Origin: Paeniglutamicibacter sulfureus | GTDB taxonomy: Bacteria; Actinomycetota; Actinomycetes; Actinomycetales; Micrococcaceae | Length of the DNA: 64,000 nucleotides | Assembly: GCF_039535115.1 (NCBI RefSeq) | Contig: NZ_BAAAWO010000001.1 | Location: forward strand, 2,604,001-2,668,000 | Reading direction: 5' to 3' | Shown: positions 1-7,859 of the stretch, piece by piece | How the letters are laid out: every line of letters begins with the position of its first letter | How positions within the stretch are numbered: position 1 is the first letter of the stretch | The notes under the pieces: generated by a model | What the model was told of the DNA's origin: nothing | The model's database searches: none | What the model saw: only the letters and a program-made list of their open reading frames with translations | Position numbers and translations under genes: made by a program

Positions 1-348
1 GACAAGGTCGCCGGATACCTCACTTCCCTGGACGGCCTGCCGGTCTACGTGCCCCGCACGATCTCCCCGGCCGACTTGGCAGGGTTCGATGCCGCCCTGC
101 TGCTGGATGTGCGCAACAAGACCGAGCACGCCGCCGGGCACGTGCCGGGTTCCGAACAGCTCAGCGCCGGACGCGTGCTCTGGCACACCGAGAACCTTCC
201 GTCCGACGGCGTGATCGTGAGCTACTGCCAGTCCGGGGTCCGCAATTCCGTGGCCGCCTCCGCCCTGCGCCGGGCCGGGTTCGACGTCGTCGAGCTCGAG
301 GGCAGCTACGCCGGCTGGGCAGACTGGAAGCAAATGCAGAACGCCTAG
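1..348 (+). CDS. Rhodanese domain, C-terminal part of a longer protein (5' end outside window)
   Basis: The reading frame is open from base 1, so the gene starts upstream and only about 115 C-terminal residues are visible. They form one rhodanese (sulfurtransferase) domain with an LLLDVR strand and a C-Q-S-G-V-R active-site loop carrying the catalytic Cys. Rhodaneses carry sulfane sulfur as a Cys persulfide. The short linker before the domain and the RVLWHTENLP segment resemble the C-terminal rhodanese of metallo-beta-lactamase/rhodanese fusions that act in persulfide metabolism, but the MBL part is not in view, so the fusion is inferred. A GTG at 49 could serve as an internal start but has no clear ribosome binding site. 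It heads a run of sulfur-handling genes. Confidence 0.8.
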   Translation, partial: DKVAGYLTSLDGLPVYVPRTISPADLAGFDAALLLDVRNKTEHAAGHVPGSEQLSAGRVLWHTENLPSDGVIVSYCQSGVRNSVAASALRRAGFDVVELEGSYAGWADWKQMQNA

Positions 349-462
349 GTTCTCCACCACCCATCCCTCACCCATAAATTCCACGTATTCCCGGTCCCGC
401 ATCCCCCTTTCCGGATGCGGGACCGGCCGGGCGCCATGCCCGGCAGAAAGGGCCCACAAGCC

Positions 463-1047
463 ATGAACCCCATTCCCCAGACCACCAGCCCCGAAGAACT
501 CAAGGACTGGATCGCAGCTGGCTCCGACGTTGTGGTGCTTGACGTGCGCTCAGCCGCCGAATTCGAATCCCTGCACATCCTGGGCTCCTACAACGTCCCC
601 CTCCCGTTGCTGGCCGAACACACCGAGGAACTCGCGGCCAAGCTTGACACCAAGGTGGTGCTGGTCTGCCAATCCGGCGTGCGCGCCACCGAAGCCAAGA
701 CCAACCTCGCGTCAGTGGGATTCGGCAACGCCCATGTCCTGGCCGGCGGCGTCCCGGCTTACAAGCAGGCCGGCGGCCGGACCGTGGAAGGTTCCAAGCG
801 CTGGGACCTGGAACGCCAGGTGCGCATGGCCGCCGGTTCCCTGGTGATCGCCGGCCTGGCCGGGGGCAAGTTCCTGTCCCCGCAGATCCGCACCGTTGCC
901 GGGGTCATCGGGGCGGGACTGACCTTCTCCGCGGCCACCAACACCTGCGCCATGGGCAAGGCCCTGGCCAAGATGCCGTGGAACAAGACCGGCAACGAGC
1001 CGACCCGTGCATCGGTCCTCGCCCAGCTTCCCCCCAAGAAGTCCTAG
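463..1047 (+). CDS. Rhodanese with C-terminal membrane domain (DUF2892, YgaP-like)
   Basis: This 194-residue protein has an N-terminal rhodanese domain (about residues 5-105; catalytic Cys69 in C-Q-S-G-V-R) followed by a hydrophobic DUF2892 region (about 115-180) with two predicted membrane helices. That is the layout of the E. coli inner-membrane sulfurtransferase YgaP. It probably presents a persulfide at the cytoplasmic face of the membrane. The ATG at 463 was chosen because an AGAAAG Shine-Dalgarno lies 12 bases upstream and the domain begins right after it. A longer frame opens at 415 but adds a Pro/Gly/Arg leader unlike the family. It is the second of three rhodanese genes in series. 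Confidence 0.88.
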   Translation: MNPIPQTTSPEELKDWIAAGSDVVVLDVRSAAEFESLHILGSYNVPLPLLAEHTEELAAKLDTKVVLVCQSGVRATEAKTNLASVGFGNAHVLAGGVPAYKQAGGRTVEGSKRWDLERQVRMAAGSLVIAGLAGGKFLSPQIRTVAGVIGAGLTFSAATNTCAMGKALAKMPWNKTGNEPTRASVLAQLPPKKS

Positions 1048-1137
1048 CACACACCCGGTTTCCGGGCCCGGGTCGCGTTGATCCGGGCCCGGAAAGCACC
1101 CACATACCGCTTGAACACGCCCCCGAAGGAGCAGACC

Positions 1138-1434
1138 ATGCCCGAAATCACCATCACCGACACCGACCAGCGACGTGCCACGGACCAGGTCCTTGACGTC
1201 CGCGAAGACTTCGAAGTCGCCGAGGGAATGATCCCCGGCGCCATCCACATCCCCATGGGAGAGCTCAACACCCGCCTGGGGGAGATCGACCGGACCCGCC
1301 CCGTCATCGTCATCTGCCGCAGCGGCAACCGCAGCGCCCGCGTCGCCGACGCCCTCACCGGCGCCGGATTCACCGCCGACACCATGGCCGGCGGCATGAC
1401 CGCCTGGCAACGTGCCGGCCTGCCCGTCACCTAA
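1138..1434 (+). CDS. Single-domain rhodanese
   Basis: This 98-residue protein is a stand-alone rhodanese domain. The catalytic Cys60 sits in C-R-S-G-N-R, the loop typical of GlpE-like enzymes, and the protein ends just after the closing helix (GGMTAWQRAGLP), so it is full length for the family. It should transfer sulfane sulfur from thiosulfate or persulfides to a thiol acceptor in the cytosol. The ATG at 1138 follows a GAAGGA ribosome binding site. It lies 90 bp after the membrane-bound rhodanese and 65 bp before a sulfite/thiosulfate-type exporter gene, probably in one operon. Confidence 0.88.
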   Translation: MPEITITDTDQRRATDQVLDVREDFEVAEGMIPGAIHIPMGELNTRLGEIDRTRPVIVICRSGNRSARVADALTGAGFTADTMAGGMTAWQRAGLPVT

Positions 1435-1499
1435 AGCCATACCCCGGCGCCAACCCCACCCGCGTCCCCTGCCCTTCCTTCCCAGACAAGGCCACCTCC

Positions 1500-2396
1500 A
1501 TGACCCTCACCCTCGCACTCACCCTCCTGCTCTCGGTGCTGATCGGGATCTCCCTCGGCCTGCTCGGCGGGGGCGGGTCCATCCTCACCGTCCCGATCCT
1601 CACCTACGTCGCCGGCATGAACCCCAAGGAAGCCATCGCCGCCTCGCTCTTCGTCGTCGGCGCGACCTCCGCGGTCAGCGCCGTGACTCATGCCCGCAAG
1701 AAGCGCGTGCAATGGCGCACCGGACTCGTCTTCGGCGCCGCCGGCATGGCCGGGGCCTTCGGCGGCGGCCTCTTGGGCGGACACATCCCCGGAACGATCC
1801 TCATGATCGCCTTCGCCCTCATGATGGTCGCCACCTCCCTGGCCATGATCCGCGGCCGTAAGAACCCCGCAGGCGCACCCCACCAGGGGGATCTGCCGGT
1901 GCCCAAGGTCATCATCGAGGGCCTGGTCGTCGGCTTGGTCACCGGGCTCGTCGGTGCCGGCGGCGGCTTCCTCGTCGTTCCGGCACTCGCCCTGCTCGGC
2001 GGCCTGTCGATGCCCGTCGCCGTCGGCACCTCGCTGGTGGTTATCGCCATGAAGTCCTTCGCCGGACTCGGCGGCTACCTCACCACCGTCACCCTGGACT
2101 GGACACTTGTCGGCGGAGTCACAGCCGCCGCGATCCTCGGCTCCTTCCTCGGCGCACGCCTGGCCGGACGCATCCCCGAAGCGGCCCTGCGCAAGGGCTT
2201 TGGCTTCTTCGTCCTGGCCATGGGCGTCTTCGTCCTCGTCCAGGAACTACCCTCCCCCGCCAACCTCATCCTGGGCCTCGCGGCCACCGCAATCGCCGCG
2301 GCCGCGGCCCTGTGCTGGTTTGCCATCCCCGCATGCCCCCTGCGACGCAAGTCCCTGGGTTCACCCGCCACCACCACGGCAACCGAAGCCCACTAA
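1500..2396 (+). CDS. TauE/SafE (TSUP) family sulfite/sulfoacetate-type exporter
   Basis: This 298-residue integral membrane protein shows the two-fold repeat of the TSUP family: GLLGGGGSILTVPIL near residue 21 and LVGAGGGFLVVPALALLGG near residue 150, each followed by several hydrophobic helices. TSUP proteins move sulfur anions such as sulfite, thiosulfate or sulfoacetate across the membrane. Placement directly behind three rhodaneses supports export of sulfite made by persulfide or thiosulfate turnover, although direction and substrate are inferred. Start is the ATG at 1500. The C-terminal tail (ACPLRRKSLGSPATTT) is probably cytoplasmic. Confidence 0.87.
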   Translation: MTLTLALTLLLSVLIGISLGLLGGGGSILTVPILTYVAGMNPKEAIAASLFVVGATSAVSAVTHARKKRVQWRTGLVFGAAGMAGAFGGGLLGGHIPGTILMIAFALMMVATSLAMIRGRKNPAGAPHQGDLPVPKVIIEGLVVGLVTGLVGAGGGFLVVPALALLGGLSMPVAVGTSLVVIAMKSFAGLGGYLTTVTLDWTLVGGVTAAAILGSFLGARLAGRIPEAALRKGFGFFVLAMGVFVLVQELPSPANLILGLAATAIAAAAALCWFAIPACPLRRKSLGSPATTTATEAH

Positions 2397-2450
2397 CCGC
2401 CGGCTCATCGCCGTCCGGCCTTTCAGCCCCAGCACACCAGGAGACCGAGC

Positions 2451-3779
2451 ATGAAGCAGTCCACCACCAGGGCGCTCCCCATCTTGGGTTTGCGCGCCAA
2501 CGCGGCGCAGTTCACCCTGCTCGTCGCGGTCAACGCGCTGGTCGGGGGCATGGTTGGACAGCAACAAACCGTCCTGCCACTGCTCGCCCACGCGGAGTTC
2601 GGCCTGAGCGGATACACGTTCCTGTTTGCCTACGTGGCGGCCTTCGGGATCGCCAAGGCGACCTCCAACTGGTTCGCCGGGACCCTCTCGGACCGCTACG
2701 GACGCAAGCCCGTGCTGCTGGCCGGGTGGCTCTTCGCCATCCCGGTGCCGCTCATGCTCATTTTCGCCCCGGACTGGAGCTGGGTCGTCGCCGCGAACGT
2801 TCTGCTGGGCATCAACCAAGGCCTGACCTGGTCGACCACCGTCATCATGAAGATCGATCTGGTAGGCCCGGCCCAGCGCGGCCTGGCCATGGGACTGAAC
2901 GAGGCCGCGGGCTACGGTGCCGTGGCCGCCACGTCCCTGCTGGCCGGATACCTCGCCGAACAGTACGGGCTGCGTCCGGCGCCCTTCCTCTTGGGAATCG
3001 CCTACACCGCCTTGGCACTGCTGCTGTCGGGCCTTTTCGTCCGGGAGACCCACCCACATGCCCTCCTGGATGCCGGAAACATTGCCGCCCGGGGCACCTC
3101 CGCCCGGCATGGCCTGGACGCCAAACTATCCAACCGCCAAATCTTCTCCCTGACCAGCTTCCGCGAACCTGCCTTGTCCTCGGCAAGCCTGGCCGGCCTG
3201 ATGAACAACCTGAACTTCGGCCTCTCCTGGGGCCTGTTCCCCCTCCTGTTCGCCACCGCGGATCTCAGCACGGGCCAGATCGGCCTGCTTTTCGCCCTGT
3301 ATCCCGGGGTCTGGGGCATCAGCCAAATGGCCACCGGCGCTCTCTCGGACCGGATCGGACGCAAACACCTCATCACCACCGGCATGCTGGTCCAGGCCGG
3401 AGCCCTTGCGATCATCGCGCTCGGGGACGGCTTTGGTGCCTGGGCCTCGGGAACCGTATTGCTCGGAGCGGGAACCGCCATGGTCTACCCCACGCTGCTG
3501 GCCTCCGTGGGCGACGTCGCCCATCCCGCTTGGAGGGGACGGGCCGTGGGGGTCTACCGGGTCTGGCGCGACCTCGGATACGCCGTCGGTGCCATCGCCG
3601 GCGGGATCATTGCCGACCTCATGGGGCTGCACGCGGCCATTTGGATGGCCGCCGCCCTCAGCGCAGCCGCGTCCCTGGTTGTCGCGGTCCGCATGTATGA
3701 AACGCACCAACGGCTTTCACCGCCCTTCCATGCCGGCGATACCTTGGCAATGCTTCCGCGCGATCGGCCCAACACGTAG
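2451..3779 (+). CDS. MFS transporter
   Basis: This 442-residue protein has about 12 hydrophobic segments and the MFS signature between helices 2 and 3 (GTLSDRYGRKPVLLAG), repeated in the second half (GALSDRIGRKHLITTG). It is a secondary transporter; the substrate cannot be told from sequence. Start is the ATG at 2451, with AGGAGA 7 bases upstream. It follows the TSUP exporter by 54 bp on the same strand and probably belongs to the same sulfur operon, which suggests export of a sulfur compound or a toxic thiol, but that is context only. Confidence 0.85.
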   Translation: MKQSTTRALPILGLRANAAQFTLLVAVNALVGGMVGQQQTVLPLLAHAEFGLSGYTFLFAYVAAFGIAKATSNWFAGTLSDRYGRKPVLLAGWLFAIPVPLMLIFAPDWSWVVAANVLLGINQGLTWSTTVIMKIDLVGPAQRGLAMGLNEAAGYGAVAATSLLAGYLAEQYGLRPAPFLLGIAYTALALLLSGLFVRETHPHALLDAGNIAARGTSARHGLDAKLSNRQIFSLTSFREPALSSASLAGLMNNLNFGLSWGLFPLLFATADLSTGQIGLLFALYPGVWGISQMATGALSDRIGRKHLITTGMLVQAGALAIIALGDGFGAWASGTVLLGAGTAMVYPTLLASVGDVAHPAWRGRAVGVYRVWRDLGYAVGAIAGGIIADLMGLHAAIWMAAALSAAASLVVAVRMYETHQRLSPPFHAGDTLAMLPRDRPNT

Positions 3780-3865
3780 CATGGGCACGGAACCGAGAGT
3801 CCCGCCGTGGCGGGACCCGCAGCCGCCCTGGCCGGCCTCCGCACGACAACCCAAGGGGAAACACC

Positions 3866-4285
3866 ATGACGTACACCCACGCCATCACCGTCGCGCTGTC
3901 ATGGCAAGACGCCGTCGACCGGACCCGCGGCGCCTTGGCGGAACAGGGATTCGGCGTGCTGACGGAGATTGACGTGAAGGAGACCTTCGCCCGGAAGCTG
4001 GGCCAGGAAGCCGGGGACGCCGTGGGGAACTACATCATCCTCGGGGCCTGCAACCCGCAATTGGCCCAGCGCGGCATCGCCGCCGAACCACAGTTGGGCG
4101 CGCTGCTCCCGTGCAACGTCGTGGTGCGTCGCGCCCCCGATGCCAAGGAAACCACCATTGAGGCCATCGACCCGCAAACCATGGTCCAACTCAGCCCGGG
4201 TGACGCGACACGCGAGGTCGCCAACGATGCCGATGGCCGCCTTCAGGCGGCGCTGAAGGAAATCTCCGAAAAAGCAGGCTCCTAG
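3866..4285 (+). CDS. DUF302 family protein
   Basis: This 139-residue protein matches the DUF302 fold: an N-terminal strand with the GFGVLTEIDVKETF motif, a central YIILGACNPQLAQRGI block and a hydrophobic strand LLPCNVVVRR. No enzymatic role is established for the family. In many bacteria it travels with rhodaneses, DsrE-like proteins and TSUP exporters, as here. Cys residues in GACNP and LPCNV could take part in sulfur binding, which is inference. It ends the plus-strand run; the next genes converge on it from the minus strand, with about 70 bp between and no convincing terminator hairpin. Confidence 0.83.
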   Translation: MTYTHAITVALSWQDAVDRTRGALAEQGFGVLTEIDVKETFARKLGQEAGDAVGNYIILGACNPQLAQRGIAAEPQLGALLPCNVVVRRAPDAKETTIEAIDPQTMVQLSPGDATREVANDADGRLQAALKEISEKAGS

Positions 4286-4353
4286 GTTCTCCCCTGGTTG
4301 GTGAAGGTCACTGGCACGGTCTTTTTGCACGGGAGCAGTGCGCCAAGCTCGGG

Positions 4354-4704
4354 TCAGAGGCGGACATATGCAGCGCCGTCGTGCTGGCGTTGGGCCAGAT
4401 GCGCGATGGCCGCGGGGACGACCGCGACACCCTCGACCAGCGCATCCGGGGCCAATCCGGCTGCATGCAGACTGTTCGCGCATGCGGTAATGCAAATGCC
4501 GGGGATGCCGTGTAGGGCCGCAATGTCGGGGGCGTGCTTCCCGTCCGCGGCCAACTGGGACACCGACGGGCCCTGCACGATGACTTCCACGATGGTGTCG
4601 GACATCCGTTCGTGCGCATTGCGGGCCACCTGCAGGGCCGTGGCCACATCCGGGAATGGTTCGGTGCCCGGTCCGGCTAGGTGCAGCAGCAACCGCCAGG
4701 TCAT
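4354..4704 (-). CDS. DsrE/DsrF-like small sulfur-relay protein
   Basis: This 116-residue protein resembles the DsrE/YchN family of small alpha/beta proteins: an LLLHLAGPG start, a helix ending NAHERM, an IVEVIVQGPSV strand, and the ICITACANSL segment in which a Cys often serves as the persulfide carrier. Its ATG overlaps the last 4 bases of the upstream ccdA-like gene, so the two are translationally coupled. It is the last gene of a DsbA-like > CcdA-like > DsrE-like operon, which suggests moving reducing equivalents or sulfur between cytosol and the extracytoplasmic side. The specific partner is unknown. Confidence 0.75.
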   Translation of the reverse strand: MTWRLLLHLAGPGTEPFPDVATALQVARNAHERMSDTIVEVIVQGPSVSQLAADGKHAPDIAALHGIPGICITACANSLHAAGLAPDALVEGVAVVPAAIAHLAQRQHDGAAYVRL

Positions 4705-5609
4705 GGTCGGGCCTTCGCGGGAACCCCGGTATTATCCCCAAGGATTGCCTCCTCGAGTGATTCAGGGGCCACGGCCGCGTCCTTGGTGCGCAGGGTTCGG
4801 CGTACAAGCCCGATCCACCAGGCCAATAGCAGCGCTCCCAGCATGGAAGGCCATGCCCAGTCCGGGAGCACGGCATCGATCCGGGACGCCGCGTCGGAGA
4901 TCCGGTCCATCAGGCCAGCGGAGAGCAGGTCGGGCATGGTGAGTAGCCCCCCGGTGGTGAGCATGAGGATCCCGACGGTGATTGTTACGGTTCCTGCCAG
5001 CAGCGCGTTGGTGTGGAAGCGGAACCGGCCCACAGTCACGGTGCGTCCGCGCAGCCATCCGGTTCGGAAGGTGCCGGCGCGGCGCATGGCCGCGGCCACG
5101 CCGAGCACCGGCAGCACCATACCCAGCGCGTAGCTGGCCAGCAGCATGCCCCCGCCCAGTGCGCTGCCGTTGGCCAGGATGAGGGTCAGGATTGCCCCCA
5201 GCACCGGTCCGGTGCAGAACCCCGCAACGCCGGCCACCGTCCCAAGCAACACCGCCCCCCACGGCGAGCCTGCCGCGGCGCGTCGGCGCCGGGTACGCAA
5301 GGGTAGCAGGCGGGACAGGTCGAAGCCGCCGCCCAAGATCTGGATGAGTCCCAGGGCGACGATGACCCAGGCGGCAGCGACCAGCAGGAGGCGGCGGTCG
5401 ATGACCAGGACGCCGCCGAGCCATCCGATGCCCAGGCCCAATGGGACCAGCGTGGCCAGCATGCCGGCTAGGAACGCGATCCCCAGTACCCGCAGCCGGT
5501 GCCCGGAGGTCGCGGCATGGGCGAAGAACGCGGGCAGCAGCATGGCGTTGCACGGGCTGAAGAGTCCGAGCACACCGCCGGCAAAGGCGAAGACCAGTCC
5601 GGCTTCCAC
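4701..5609 (-). CDS. CcdA/DsbD-like membrane electron-transfer protein
   Basis: This 302-residue protein has about seven hydrophobic segments. The family's redox-Cys regions are visible: FSPCN near residue 20 (in place of the usual SPC-C-x-P) and GFCTGPVLGAIL with Cys132. CcdA-type proteins pass electrons from cytosolic thioredoxin across the membrane to extracytoplasmic thiol proteins. A GTG start overlaps the last base of the upstream dsbA-like gene, and the 3' end overlaps the DsrE-like gene by 4 bases, so the operon is tightly coupled. The C-terminal roughly 80 residues, with a further hydrophobic stretch and a charged tail, extend beyond a minimal CcdA. Confidence 0.83.
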   Translation of the reverse strand: MEAGLVFAFAGGVLGLFSPCNAMLLPAFFAHAATSGHRLRVLGIAFLAGMLATLVPLGLGIGWLGGVLVIDRRLLLVAAAWVIVALGLIQILGGGFDLSRLLPLRTRRRRAAAGSPWGAVLLGTVAGVAGFCTGPVLGAILTLILANGSALGGGMLLASYALGMVLPVLGVAAAMRRAGTFRTGWLRGRTVTVGRFRFHTNALLAGTVTITVGILMLTTGGLLTMPDLLSAGLMDRISDAASRIDAVLPDWAWPSMLGALLLAWWIGLVRRTLRTKDAAVAPESLEEAILGDNTGVPAKARP

Positions 5610-6412
5610 TACTGCTGGCCTGCTTCGGCCTGCTGCAATTCGGCGTCAATGGCGGCCACGAAGTTCTCCAGGGGCTGCGCGCCGACGAACGGCATCTGGT
5701 TGATCAGGAATACCGGGGTGCTCATGACGGCCAGCTCCTGGGCCTCGTCTAGGTTGCGCTTCACCGCATCCTTGGCCTGTTTGCTGTCCATGTCGGCCAG
5801 GAACTGCTCCCCGTCCAGGCCCAGGTCCTCGGCGGTGGCCCTGAGGCTCTTCGCGCTGTAGGCGGATCCGGGGGCGATGGTGCCGCCTTCGGCCATGCGC
5901 GTATGGAAGGGCACGTAGCTTCCCTGCATGGCCGCGGCCTGTGCGGCGTGAGCGGCGGTCAGGGAGGCGTCGCCGAACAGGTCAAGGTCACGCCATTCAA
6001 TGCGCAACTTCCCCTGGTCGACGTACTTGGTGATCAGTTCGGGCAGGGTGCCCTCCGTCCACTTCGCGCAGTATGGGCACTGGAAGTCGGTGAAGGCGAC
6101 CATGACCACCGGGGCATCCACATCACCCAGCGCAGTGGGATCCTGTGCCTCCAGTCGCGCCACATCGGGAAATGCGGGTGCCGGTGGGTCGGTGTCCTGC
6201 CCGGGGGTCTGTGAGCCGGGATTTTGGACTGCGGCGGACGACGCTTCCGGGCCCGGCGCCCGGTCACCGACGGGCAGCTGCGCGCCGATGAGCAGGCCGA
6301 TGGCCAGGGCCACGGGAATGGGTGCGACCCACAGCCACGGAACCTTGCGCCGTGTTCCAGGCTTGTCCCCCCGCTCCGGTGCGGGCTTGCGGTTCTCGGG
6401 GATTTGCTGCAC
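5609..6412 (-). CDS. Membrane-anchored DsbA-family thiol-disulfide oxidoreductase
   Basis: This 267-residue protein has a basic N-terminus, one membrane helix (about residues 24-46), a Pro/Gly-rich linker and a DsbA/thioredoxin-fold domain (about 95-260). The active site C112-P-Y-C115 follows the FTDFQ strand, and a cis-Pro segment (MSTPVFL) is present. It should oxidise or isomerise disulfides outside the membrane, with the next gene (CcdA-like) resetting its redox state. It starts at 6412, just downstream of two palindromes shared with the divergent operon that carries a BlaI-type repressor, so repressor control of both operons is likely. Confidence 0.87.
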   Translation of the reverse strand: MQQIPENRKPAPERGDKPGTRRKVPWLWVAPIPVALAIGLLIGAQLPVGDRAPGPEASSAAVQNPGSQTPGQDTDPPAPAFPDVARLEAQDPTALGDVDAPVVMVAFTDFQCPYCAKWTEGTLPELITKYVDQGKLRIEWRDLDLFGDASLTAAHAAQAAAMQGSYVPFHTRMAEGGTIAPGSAYSAKSLRATAEDLGLDGEQFLADMDSKQAKDAVKRNLDEAQELAVMSTPVFLINQMPFVGAQPLENFVAAIDAELQQAEAGQQ

Positions 6413-6438
6413 GGTTTCGCTGCCTTCGGCTCGATTGG

Positions 6439-6480
6439 CTACTATGCTGCATAGTAGGTCTACTATTCTTTATAGTAGAC
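6439..6480. promoter_or_regulatory. Two adjacent palindromes, probable BlaI/CopY-type operators
   Basis: Two inverted repeats abut with no gap. The first, 6439-6457, is CTACTATGCTGCATAGTAG (8-bp arms, 3-bp centre). The second, 6458-6480, has 9-bp arms GTCTACTAT and ATAGTAGAC around 5 bases. Both are built on TACTAT/ATAGTA. They are A+T-rich in an otherwise G+C-rich region and lie between the divergent DsbA-like and CPVC-protein genes. The plus-strand operon encodes a BlaI/MecI/CopY repressor, a family that binds such palindromes over promoters, so this is its likely operator. That link is inferred. Confidence 0.72.
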
Positions 6481-6546
6481 AAGCGGTCCGAAGGGCAAGC
6501 GGGGACGCTCTCGGGACGGATCACACATCAAGCACACGGAGGAACA

Positions 6547-7098
6547 ATGAGCCGCACGCAACGCTTGCTGATCGATTTCCGCCGCCGCCTGCCGCTGGCC
6601 GGCGCGGCGTTGCGCTGGTGGGGTTCCCGGCAATGGGCGGTGGCAGTGGCCTCGGCACTGGCCATGGCGCTGCTGCTGGGTTTCGCCACGGTGCTAATCC
6701 CCAACGACGTCTTCAGCCGGGACATCCCGCCGGTGCCGTGGAACTACCCCGTCTGGTTGGCCACCTCCGTCCTGACCGGCCTGCTGGCCGCCAGCTACAT
6801 CCGGCCAGCGGCCCCGGCAACCCCAGGGACCGCGGAACCAACCGACCGCACCTCCCGCTGGGGGATGGCCGGCGGTCTACTGGCCTGGTTCGCGATCGGC
6901 TGCCCGGTCTGCAACAAGATCGCCCTGTTGGCGCTGGGATATTCCGGAGCCATGACCTATTTCGCGCCGTTGCAGCCTTGGCTGGCGGCACTGGCCATGG
7001 TGCTGACTGTTCTTGCACTGGTGTTCCGACTGTCTGGGCAGCAGCAATGCGCGATACCCGGTCGCCAGGCCGCTGAGCGGGAAAGGATGGATTCATGA
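6547..7098 (+). CDS. Membrane protein with a CPVC motif, unknown function
   Basis: This 183-residue protein has about four to five hydrophobic helices (near residues 30-51, 68-85, 107-119, 124-137 and 143-161). A G-C119-P-V-C122-N-K motif sits within or next to the third helix. A CxxC next to a membrane helix suggests a redox-active or metal-binding site. I do not recognise the family. The ATG at 6547 follows GGAGGAAC. Its stop overlaps the start of the BlaI-type repressor gene (ATGA at 7095-7098), so they are co-translated. It faces the DsbA/CcdA operon across a shared operator and may work in the same thiol-redox or copper system. Confidence 0.7.
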   Translation: MSRTQRLLIDFRRRLPLAGAALRWWGSRQWAVAVASALAMALLLGFATVLIPNDVFSRDIPPVPWNYPVWLATSVLTGLLAASYIRPAAPATPGTAEPTDRTSRWGMAGGLLAWFAIGCPVCNKIALLALGYSGAMTYFAPLQPWLAALAMVLTVLALVFRLSGQQQCAIPGRQAAERERMDS

Positions 7099-7493
7099 CG
7101 ACCTCCATTGAAGACACCGGCGAACTACCCTTCAAGCTCCGGGAGGCGCCCCCAGTAGGGGCACTGGAACGGCGTGTTTTGGACGTGCTTTGGAAGACCC
7201 GCCAGGCACACACCACGCGGGGCATGGTGCAGGAGCTCACGGCGCCGGGAGGCCAGAAACCCGCATACACGACCGTCGCCACCGTCTTGGGCCACCTGGT
7301 GGACAAGGCGCTGGCGGAACGCGAACTCATCGGCGGCGTATGGTCCTACCGTGCCACGCTCACCGGGTGCCAGTTCTCCGCCGCGCACATGGTGCGCACG
7401 CTGGGAGAGACCAACGACCGCCGGCGCTGCCTCACCCGCTTCGCCGGCATGCTCGACCCCCAGGACGCCGCCTTCCTCAAGTCCCTGCTCTAG
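7095..7493 (+). CDS. BlaI/MecI/CopY family transcriptional repressor
   Basis: This 132-residue protein matches the BlaI/MecI/CopY winged-helix family: LERRVLDVLWKTRQAHTTRG (first helices), then the recognition region TVATVLGHLVDKALAERE and a wing (GVWSYRATLT), with a C-terminal dimerisation helix. These repressors leave DNA when a sensor protease cleaves them or when copper binds. No BlaR-type sensor lies nearby, and no CopY-type Cys cluster is present, so the inducer is unknown. It is coupled to the upstream membrane-protein gene and probably controls the divergent promoters at 6413-6546. Confidence 0.85.
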   Translation: MTTSIEDTGELPFKLREAPPVGALERRVLDVLWKTRQAHTTRGMVQELTAPGGQKPAYTTVATVLGHLVDKALAERELIGGVWSYRATLTGCQFSAAHMVRTLGETNDRRRCLTRFAGMLDPQDAAFLKSLL

Positions 7494-7700
7494 TTGATCG
7501 GATCCTCACGGATTTCGTTGGTCATTAGAGGCCGGACAGTGTGGGGCTCGTCCAGGTCCAGGTCCAGGTCCACTTCCGCTCAGAAGGGACCCCTCGGGGA
7601 TAACCCGGCGCATGGCCATGCTGAGCTCGCCCACAGTTCCGAGACAATCCGCCTCGCGGAAGCCGTGTGAGGGTTCCTGAACGAAATAGACGCGTTTGAA
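7494..7700. other. Intergenic left flank of transposon with a short tandem repeat
   Basis: No gene is visible here. A hexamer GTCCAG is repeated in tandem between about 7550 and 7572. The transposon's left end probably lies in this stretch or just beyond it. I compared it by eye with 10807-11035 and could not find matching terminal inverted repeats. Confidence 0.45.
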
Positions 7701-7730
7701 TGTCTTGAAAAGCTAAAGCTTTTCGAGACA
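7701..7730. repeat. 30-bp dyad, candidate resolvase res site
   Basis: The 14-base arms TGTCTTGAAAAGCT (7701-7714) and AGCTTTTCGAGACA (7717-7730) are inverted around a 2-base centre with one mismatch. The outer TGTC...GACA and the A+T-rich centre resemble crossover sites of Tn3-type resolvases. It lies 130 bp before the resolvase start. A direct repeat CGTCTTAC at 7798-7805 and 7813-7820 could belong to accessory sites. Function is inferred from position and symmetry. Confidence 0.6.
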
Positions 7731-7859
7731 CCAGAACCGCGCCTATTTTGACGATCGGCCTCCTTGAAGTCCCGGGAGGCGATTTGCCCCAGAAAGTCGT
7801 CTTACCGTAAAACGTCTTACGCGGTTGGCATCCAGGGGTTTTTGAGCCAAAATGGCCAG

